NCBI GenBank assembly: GCA_016802295.1
Contig: JAESIW010000154.1
Coordinates: 741,233 to 805,232 of the forward strand
DNA: 64,000 nt
Source of the DNA: Brachionus rotundiformis
Taxonomy: Eukaryota; Rotifera; Eurotatoria; Ploima; Brachionidae
Direction of reading: 5' to 3'
The first letter of the stretch is position 1. Each line of letters begins with the position of its first letter. The position numbers and the translations under genes were made by a program. The notes under the pieces were generated by a model. That model saw only the letters and a program-made list of their open reading frames with translations, was not told where the DNA came from and did no database searches. Below are positions 56,336 to 64,000 of the stretch, one piece after another.

Positions 56336-59300
56336 TTTTAGCTAATTCTAAATTTAAAATCTAGAACTTTATAATCAAATTGAGAGGAAATGAATGATGG
56401 TTTGTATAAATTAGTTGACGGAAATTTGAAATTTGAGTCCTATTAATTTTATTAATTTTTTTGTTTAATAATTAATGCTAGATTTAATTTCCGATTTTCA
56501 ATTATGTAAACTAATAAATATTATTAAGCCAATCTTTTCTTTACATTGACAAAAAATGTACACAGCTGATATTCAGATTTTCAGCAAATACAGGAAGTAA
56601 TCACCACAAACTCTTATTAAAAAAAAAACAAATAAATTTTTACTAATTATCTAATACTACTAAATTTAGCAAATCAATGAGTCATTTTTCCGAAATTTAA
56701 ATGACCTATTAGATCTAAATTTGTGTTAAAGATTTGTTTATAAAATTAGGTGATGCATCAGCGAAAGCTTTTCAACAAGTATTTACTCCATTCTACAACT
56801 AGATAAACAAAATAATCATCCTTTGCTCGTAACCATTTTTATAGAATAGTCCAATGTGTCTAGAAACATGGTGTAATCTTAAATCACAAGCATAAAGACA
56901 ATTGAATCTAACAATTCCTGTTTTAATTAATAAGAAACTATTAAAGAAATAATTAAAAAAAAAGCACTTAGAAGATCAATTATTAAGTTTTCCTGCTATT
57001 TGTATCAGTATTCTTTACATACTCGACAATATCTAATTTATATTTAAATTAATATTGTATAATCAGGTCTTGATATAGGTAAATATGGATTTAGAAAGCA
57101 TCTTGTTTTTTTTAAATTGTGTTTTGTCAGGAAAAAGAGCAACAAAATTAAAATAAATTAAAATTTATTTTAACAATTAATTATTTAATTTAACTTTGTT
57201 ATAAATAGTCAAAATAAACAAATAAATCTAAATTATATTTAAACATAAAATTTAGTATTTTTTTCTATTTAAATTTTTATGTATTCCAATTAAATTTTGT
57301 GGTACAAATATCCCTTTTAAAATTTTTGTTTCCAACACCGCCGATTTAGCTCTTCCTTAATTTAAAAGAATTTTGGAGGTTTTAAATTGGTCTTTTTTAG
57401 TCTCTTAAAGACATATTTTTTTACCAAAAATGGCTTTAATATGTTCCTCCTTGAGCTAGGAATTTTCTGGTAAATATGGAATTATAAAATTAATTATTTA
57501 AGGCTGAAAAAACAAAATGTTTACTCATAAAGTTCGCTAATCAATCTTATAAACTAAATGTAATAAATTATATTTTAATGAAATATTGGGAAATTTCCTG
57601 CATTTAAAAAAAACATATTTGATATAAGAATTTATAATTATCTATCATCATAAATCACCAAAAAAACACTTTTTTATTATCCTATCTAAATAATTGTTTT
57701 AAAAAATTAAACAAAATTTTAAAAACATTTTAAAAAACAACATTTGGTAAAAAATTTGTCAAAAATATTAATACTAATTCAACAACGGAAAAAAAATACA
57801 ATACTCAATTTACACTTTTCTCAACCATCTATTGTCTTTATTTAATTAATATTATTTATTTTCGTTTTATTAAATATAAATTAATCTAAACCAAAAACTA
57901 AACAAAATTTTGAAATATTTTTAAAAAGTTCTGAAAAAAATGCTCACCATTTGGTGAAAGATTAAACAACACTTTTAACTAATTAATAATTTATTAAGTC
58001 TAATAATTTTTTGAAATAGATTTTTTCCTCTGGTACTGACCACTGGCATGGTTGAATCAAAATCGATGGATTAGAAAAATACTTAAATACACTTTTTACA
58101 ACCACACTTTTTCCTTATTCAATTAATATTATTTTTTTCTTTATTTTCTGTTAAAAATTTTTCAAATCCTAAATATAAAATAATTTAAAAAATTTTTAAA
58201 AAAGTCCTGAAAAACATGCGCAACATTTGGTAAAAAATTGGCCAAAATTATCAATCGAAAAAAAACATATTATTCAATTTACACTTTTCTCAGCCATCTA
58301 TTGTCTCTTTTCAATTAATATTATTTATTTTCTTTTTTTTATAAATAATTTTTCCGATTCTAAATACAAATTAACCATAAATGAATATTTATGCAGCAAT
58401 TAAAATGTCTCCAAAGCGATTAATTCTGGCCAAACTTAAATAAATCCCTAATTATATGTTTAATTGCTGCAAATAAAGCTAGTTTGTATTGTTTTACTAA
58501 TCTAGAATATCAATTACTATATTCCTAGACAGACTTAATAAAAAAAAAAGAAATTTATTCAAAAACTGTGTCTCATAAAGCGATCGGGCGTATTAGTCAT
58601 GCCTGATAAGCTAATTGATCGGGATTCTTAGTTTGAATGCAAATTAGAATAAGTACAAATCAAGACCAATGTCAAGTAATATCCTGAAATTTTAAACCCT
58701 TTTTGACCAGGTTGTTTCCTCAATGGAGCGGCCAGCTTGACAGCTAGCTTTTAATTAAAACATTTCTACACTTAAAAGTGTCTTTATTTGATCTCGTTTG
58801 TATGTAATCTTTCTAAAATAAGAGGCTTTTGAATTTATTTTTGGGGTCAGTTTAGAAAATAAAAACAATTAAAATTTAAAAAAGTGTCGCTTTGATAAAT
58901 GTCAAATAAATTTTTAAATTAATTGTTTGTCAAATATAAAAAAAAGAGTTTCAGTATGGCTTGGATAGAAATTTGCGCAATTTTCCAAATGCTCCCGGCT
59001 TTGGTATATTCAATGGCTAATGTCAATTATCTTTAAATCTTAATCAAAGCTTGGACTAGAAAAAAAAAATCTTAACAAAATTAGCTATTTTTGATTTGAA
59101 GCCCTTTTTAGATTTTAATTAAATTTCGAGGAAAGAGCTTTTCCAAGCGACTAATGATGAATCATCTGAATGACTTGAAAATCTGTGGCTAGAATTATTT
59201 TTTTTTAAAACTATTTAGGTTGTGGCTATTTTGATAAAAAAAAAGAGTAAAAAATGAAAACAAATTTGAGTAAATGCATAAAATTGTTATAATTTTGTAC

Positions 59301-60400
59301 AAAAAAATAAATATTTAAAATTTGGGAATACTTAAAAATCAAATTAGGATAAAGAGTTGAACTAGCAGAAAAGAGACATAGTTTAAAAGACAATTATTGT
59401 TATTTAAAATATTTTTATAAGGCTAACGCTGTTAAATATTTTTAAAATAATTTCTTATCTCATCTAAATACAAAGCAATTAGGGCTAATCTATCTATCAG
59501 ATTTGATTATTTATTAAAAAATTGTATAATTGTTCAGTCTGCTCTTTTGATCGTGTCATTTAAGTAATCAATGAAGGAATCCATTGATTAAAATGCCAAA
59601 TCCAATTTAGGTTCAAGTGATTGTCCATTTATTGCCATCAAAATGGTAATTAGTTCAGTGATCCGTTTTGCTTAATGCTTCCCTTCCTATTAGACCCTAA
59701 TCTAAAAGGAAATTAAAGTCAGAAATGAATTTTATTTTCTAGAATATTTTTTAAGCTTAAAATTAGCTAAGATATAAAATTTTGAAAAATATTTTACCAA
59801 ATTGGAAGATAATAAATTGGTCTAAATCAAATTTAATACTTGTGTCTATTAAGTATTAATTTGAAAATAATATATTTATTTTCATTAAAATGATTTGATG
59901 ACAGCATTAGGTTCAGTATTGGAGAAAGCTTAACAAGTGTTTTGGTTCAAATTTTTTGAGAGCTATTTAAAGAATAAACCAATTTTATATATAAATATAC
60001 TAATAGATAATGCTGTATTAGATAAATTTTGGCCCGATTAGCTTTAAAAATTTAAAAAATAGATTGGATTAATTTTGAAAGTTTGATATCTTTATTTAAA
60101 GGAAAAGAGTAATTAATCAAGTATAGTGATAGTCAAAGCAAAGGATATTAGTAGTTTAAAAATCCAATTTGAACTTAGGGCTATCTAACAAGTCAAAATA
60201 TCAAATGATTACCTATGGTCATATGATGTTGGTTAATTTGGAATATTTTTTTAGTTGATTTATTGACTAAAAAAATACTCAGGTTAATTATCTGCTTTGT
60301 AATTCATTATATTCAATAATCAATCTAATAAAAAGTTTTTATTTAAGAATATATAAATATTAGATGATAGCATTTTTGAAATCAATTAAAGATAGATATG
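56336..60400. other. Long gene-free AT-rich interval
   Basis: About 4 kb without a supportable gene. It contains a degenerate three-unit repeat (57735-58365) and a less AT-rich patch at 58560-58760 with no reading frame of note. Confidence 0.45.
57735..58365 (+). repeat. Degenerate tandem repeat, three units
   Basis: An ACATTTGGTAAAAAATT-type block starts at about 57739, 57947 and 58218. Each is followed after some 70-140 bp by a CAATTTACACTTTTCTC or ACACTTTTTACAACCAC block and then an AATTAATATTATTTATTTTC block. Units 1 and 3 are the most alike (both contain CATCTATTGTCT). Unit lengths vary between about 210 and 270 bp, so it is an old or gene-converted tandem array. No coding potential. 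Confidence 0.6.
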
Positions 60401-60403
60401 CGT

Positions 60404-60890
60404 CACCCTCCTCTTTTCGCAACCGGGCTTGGGACCGGCTTTGGCAGAGTTATGACGGCCAAACTTTCCCTAAGAAGCCAGTGGGACGTTCATCATAAAC
60501 AGCGCCACTCATCCGAGCACTCAAAATTGGCTGCGAACTCGGCAACTATTTAGACTAGCTTGGAACCACAAACCAAGCGACTTCTCTCTCACTCGAGATA
60601 AAGTCTTAACTTAAGGCTTCCAAAGTTACGTACTGTCTGCAGAGGGTCAGCTGTACAGCAGATTCTCGCTCCTTTCGGATTCTATACTGGGAGATGGTCG
60701 AAGCCAGCGGCGCCCTCATACGACAAGACTTGGACAAAGACCCGTAGGCCTATGTACCCGCCATACAGCTCTTCTGCAGACTACGTGAAAGACCACACAC
60801 ACATACGATGCATGTGGCTGCCACCACCCTCCTCTTTTTTCATCAGGGCTTGGGACCTGCGGATCGGCAGAGTTATGGTGACTGCTCTGA
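60404..60890 (+). repeat. GC-rich repeat island of unknown class
   Basis: A block of about 490 bp with far higher GC than anything nearby except tubulin. A unit of about 57 bp starting CACCCTCCTCTTTT, with GGGCTTGGGACC and GGCAGAGTTATG, occurs at 60404-60458 and again at 60824-60880 in the same orientation. The interior has no long frame. It looks like part of a retroposon, such as the promoter region of a LINE or a tandem 5' UTR, but I cannot name the family. Confidence 0.6.
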
Positions 60891-60919
60891 GTCCAATTTT
60901 TAAAATAAAAATCTATTTT

Positions 60920-61698
60920 TCAAAATTTCAATTTTAAAAAATGAACTGATTTATTCCAAAATGTCTTCCTATTTATACTCCTTTGGTCAACATGAGTCAT
61001 CGTATTTGGATATTTAATAAATCTTATTTCAAAATATTCTCTGCATTCTTTCTTCAGTTTGAGTACTGATGGAAACGAGTGACTCAGTCCTGTTCCAAAT
61101 AATCTCTCACTCAGTTCAAAAAGTCGACTTTGTCGAATGACTGTTGTGAGAACTTCAAAGATTTGATCATGTTTTCGCTTCAAGCCCCCATTCTTTATTT
61201 GAATTTGAAATTGATTTGAACGAAACTGATTAATTTAAGCCTTGAAATTATAAAAACTACATCCTATTAATACCACTGTTTAACATTTATATCTTTTAAC
61301 GGTCCATATTAAGGTTACAAACAAGAATTTTAAAACTAGTAAACTTAGCCAATCCCTTTACGCTTTATTATTTAATGGCAATACTTTCTTGTGATTGAAA
61401 ACCCATACTCCCACCTATATACATTTTAGATGGTTAGGTAAGGTGGGATATAAGATGTTGAGGTAATAAGTCGACTCCTGACCCTTGGTGGTATTCTTGA
61501 TAGACCATTCAAATTGGACCCGAATCTTAGAGTCGGATCTTCTTTATTACTGATCTTCGCTGAAAGAGACCATTCAGTTAGTTTGATAGTATCATTGTCA
61601 ACAATGACGTTGTTGTTGTTATTGTTGGCATGGTCAATTAGATCTCTTTCCTCGGAAGATCTTGGTGCCTTATCCCGGCCTACATTTTTTGGAATCAA
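60920..61698 (-). other. Two unexplained minus-strand open frames
   Basis: Frames at 61698-61426 (GRDKAPRSSEERDLIDHANN, ending TSTSYIPPYLTI-stop) and 61183-60920 (KNGGLKRKHDQIFEVLTTVI, FPSVLKLKKE) lack ATG starts but have mildly coding-like composition. An acceptor-like ATGTAG precedes the first. They lie beside the GC-rich repeat, so they could be parts of the same unknown element or exons of a gene. No family recognised. Confidence 0.3.
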
Positions 61699-61709
61699 AT
61701 GATCTTAAA

Positions 61710-62080
61710 TAGGTTAATGAAGCTTAATTTTTTTTAAAGTATCTAAAATGTGGGCCCATTAAAATCAGTTACACAATTTTTAAAATAATCCATAAAAATA
61801 AAGATAAACACTTAATTAAATAACAAAACACTTATTATATAATATTACAATTTATTTGATTAAAAAGACCACTAATTAATAAAAAAACTCATTCTTTTTT
61901 TGACACTATTTACAAATGTTGAAATTACTCAATATAAAAGTGGAAGTAGAATAGAAATAATTTTATTTCATGAAAATTAAAAGAATTTTAAATGTCCAAT
62001 GCAAGCATTTTAGAAAATAACTTTAACGACACAGTCAAGATGTTGAACCTTTAACAAAAAACAAAAGAAGCACAGGTAGT
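61710..62080. other. AT-rich intergenic stretch, no gene seen
   Basis: No feature supported. Confidence 0.5.
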
Positions 62081-62099
62081 ACTTTTGGTTTTTTGCATG

Positions 62100-62372
62100 A
62101 TTTCGATTAAAGATCTTAGGTTCGGTAATATCGCTTGGCATTTTCATTTGATCAATCGACTAGCCGATTGTGAGAAGCATATTTACAATTGTAAACATCG
62201 GCGAAAAGGCTGCAAAAAAGCCATTTTTTTTTTCAGATCAAAACTGATCAAACGCGTGGTATCGTGCATGTATCCGACAACGAGCATTCGAATCATCCCG
62301 AAGAAGAAGATTTTGTAACTATTCCGAAAATGACGAAAAGAAGATACTGGGCTTGTTCGAATAAATGTGGTT
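62100..62372 (+). pseudogene. FLYWCH-type zinc finger fragment, transposase-related
   Basis: The plus strand reads FGNIAWHFHLINRLADCEKH, then IYNCKHRRKGCKKAI, and after a frame change DQTRGIVHVSDNEHSNHPEE and ends CSNKCG-stop. The Cys..Cys..His-x-His spacing with the RRKGCKK basic stretch matches the FLYWCH finger. This is found in the N-terminal part of Mutator-like transposases and some host proteins. The frame shift in a T run and the absence of any following domain suggest a dead transposon fragment. Confidence 0.45.
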
Positions 62373-62399
62373 GAAAATATTTTTTTTTTAGACAAATTT

Positions 62400-62959
62400 T
62401 TTTGAATTTTTTGTGTGGTAAAAAAAATTTGGGTGAAATAAATTAATATATGTATTTTTCAAGAAATATGTGTTGAAATTTTAAAAAAAAGTTTTTTCTT
62501 AATTTTAATGGATATTTTTATTAATTGTGTTTTTTTTTAATAAAATTGTGGTATCAAAAATGATTCCGCGTAAAATGTGTTAAGTAAAACAATTTTTTAA
62601 AGAAAAAGCGAACATTCTGCTTGATTTTTATTTTAATAGAATATAACAATAGTTGTTCTTAAGTCATAAGTCAAGTCAAGTTAAACAACTTTGACTTAAA
62701 ATTACTTATAAAAAAGTCTGAATATAACATTTAACTATTTGAAAAAAATTTAAAAATAAAAACTATTTATTTATTGCCAAGAATATTTTATTAAATTATA
62801 AAAGACAACTTTAATTTAAACTAAATAACTGGTGTAAAACAGAACCAAGTTGTGCTCCAAAATATCTATTATTTCAAAATTCAATTTGAAGCCATTGAAA
62901 GCGTTATTGAAAATAGAGAAAATTATTTACTTTTGAAGTTAAGCATCAACACAGTGATA
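62400..62959. other. AT-rich intergenic stretch upstream of MIC60
   Basis: 5' flank of the mitofilin gene. No promoter element could be assigned with confidence. Confidence 0.45.
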
Positions 62960-64000
62960 ATGTACCAACTAATCTCCAAAAATCAAACAGCTAAACTTTT
63001 ACTGTACCAAAATAAAGTAATTTTATCCAAATAGGAACCAAATCAGTAAAAAAAAGAATTTTTCATCAAAGAACCAGATATCTTTGCTGAAACTTCGCAC
63101 TATTTCTTCTTCTCCCATCCGTCACCAGTCTGAAAACGCCCATCAATCCACGCCACCAAAATCCCGCGCCGGCCTAAAATTAGTCGCCTTGGCAGTCACA
63201 GGTTTCACCATTGGAATCGGCTATGCGACTCTAAATCCAGATTCAAGGCGCCAAATTGAGTCAATGGTCCCACAATCTTCTCACCTATTCAACTACATTG
63301 ACCAATTCTTGGGCGAAAATAAAATTCAGCTTAAACCTGAAGAGAAAAAATCCTCACAACTAAAACCAGTGGTGCCAATTGAGAGCAAAAAGCCTGAGTC
63401 AACTGAAAGCGCTCCATCCAAGCTAAAAGTGGTGCCAGAGGAAAAGAAAGAGGAGAAAAAAGCCGAGAAAGAGGTCAATAAAGACTGGAGATCCGCAGTT
63501 AGGCAACTAGATCTACAAGAAGAGGCCACTGTGAATGCAGTCGAGACAAAGTTGCAACACTTGGACCAAATTGTCAAGCTTAAGGTCTCAGAAGCTTTGA
63601 ATAGCTCCTATGTGGCGATTGAAAGTCTGAACAAGTACCGGCTTGCGTTGAGAAGGGCCCTTGATGACACCAAGTCAGATGGTCTGGACAAGGACCTAGA
63701 GTGGCGCCAAGTTACCGACTTGTTCGACTTGCAGTCCACCGATGTAAACTTAGCTAATGAGAAGTTTTTAATTGCAAAAAATAATGTCCAAGAGTTGGAC
63801 AAATTATTGAGCCAAGTTAAGCAAAGTGATGAGTTGAGGAAAAATGTCAAGAATGTTAAACAAACTCAAATTGATTTAATAAACCAAATGAGAAGTCTTC
63901 AAGTGGAAGAAAATAAGCTCAATGAAGCCATAGCCCATGCTAATGTGCTCAAGAATTACACCCAAGAGCAAAAGGTAGCCAGAAATCAATTTTTGAAAGA
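62960..64000 (+). CDS. MICOS complex subunit MIC60 (mitofilin), N-terminal part
   Basis: Exon 1, 62960-63016, reads MYQLISKNQTAKLLLYQNK and ends at a GTAATT donor. A 61 bp intron ends at CAG (63077), and exon 2 is open from 63078 past the window edge. The first 50 residues are basic and Ser-rich, a mitochondrial presequence. One transmembrane span follows at about 53-70 (LKLVALAVTGFTIGIGY) and then ATLNPDSRRQIESMVPQ, a close match to the mitofilin GYA-LNP-FR--VE--VP motif. A Lys/Glu-rich linker (about 115-155) and a long coiled coil face the intermembrane space, where MIC60 shapes crista junctions with MIC10 and MIC19. 326 residues are in view; the conserved C-terminal mitofilin signature lies outside. 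The start exon rests on phase and splice sites alone. Confidence 0.85.

Noticed and set aside
1..64000. CRISPR array, operon or bacterial island
   Set aside because: No regularly spaced repeats, spliced genes throughout, and no bacterial gene order; the window is eukaryotic.

Overview
The window looks like a nuclear contig from a small invertebrate animal with a very AT-rich, compact genome. Genes carry short introns (about 47-60 bp are common), exons stand out as islands of higher GC, and there are animal-type genes: core-1 galactosyltransferase, SLC22 transporter, neuronal calcium sensor, Rh ammonium transporter, sushi-domain protein, SF3B6 and MIC60. The composition, the intron sizes and the mix of CR1-like LINEs, Tc1 elements and SWIM/FLYWCH transposase debris would fit a monogonont rotifer such as Brachionus. 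That is an inference; nothing here proves the species.

Layout. 0-5 kb: a single-exon C1GalT1-like gene (-), then a 5'-truncated LINE (-). 5-14 kb: an SH3 protein (+), a large secreted lysyl-oxidase-type protein (+), a B3/B4-domain plus ankyrin fusion (-), and a membrane fatty-acid desaturase (-) bracketed by an 80 bp direct repeat. 15-21 kb: an 11-exon SLC22-type transporter (+) that I could assemble completely (549 aa); two of its introns hold antisense LINE copies. 21-24 kb: beta-tubulin (-), present as two overlapping near-identical pieces around a 592 bp run of N; the arithmetic suggests an assembly duplication rather than two genes. 24-33 kb: a candidate small two-exon gene (-), a START/SRPBCC-like protein with a frameshift (+), a neuronal calcium sensor (+), a Tc1 transposase remnant with a LINE in it, and a globin with an MGC acylation signature (+). 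34-42 kb: a SWIM-finger transposase remnant, another LINE, a possible neuropeptide-like precursor (-), a long gene-poor stretch, a LINE scrap, and an orphan secreted helical protein (+). 43-51 kb: a 137 bp MITE, an NmrA-like protein (+), an Rh-type ammonium transporter (-, 3 exons) and the spliceosomal SF3B6/p14 protein (+). 51-56 kb: Tc1 terminal repeats, a Cys/His-rich candidate gene (-), and a six-exon secreted sushi protein (-, 801 aa) with an arginine-rich tail. 56-63 kb: mostly gene-free AT-rich DNA with a degenerate three-unit repeat, a GC-rich repeat island of unknown class and a FLYWCH-finger scrap. 63-64 kb: the start of MIC60/mitofilin (+), cut by the window edge.

The genes do not form an operon or pathway; they are independent eukaryotic loci. 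The most unusual content is the B3/B4-ankyrin fusion, the lysyl oxidase built on cysteine-rich modules, the basic-tailed sushi protein, the membrane-anchored globin, and the repeat biology: LINE 3' hairpins shared by divergent elements, nested elements and the MITE.
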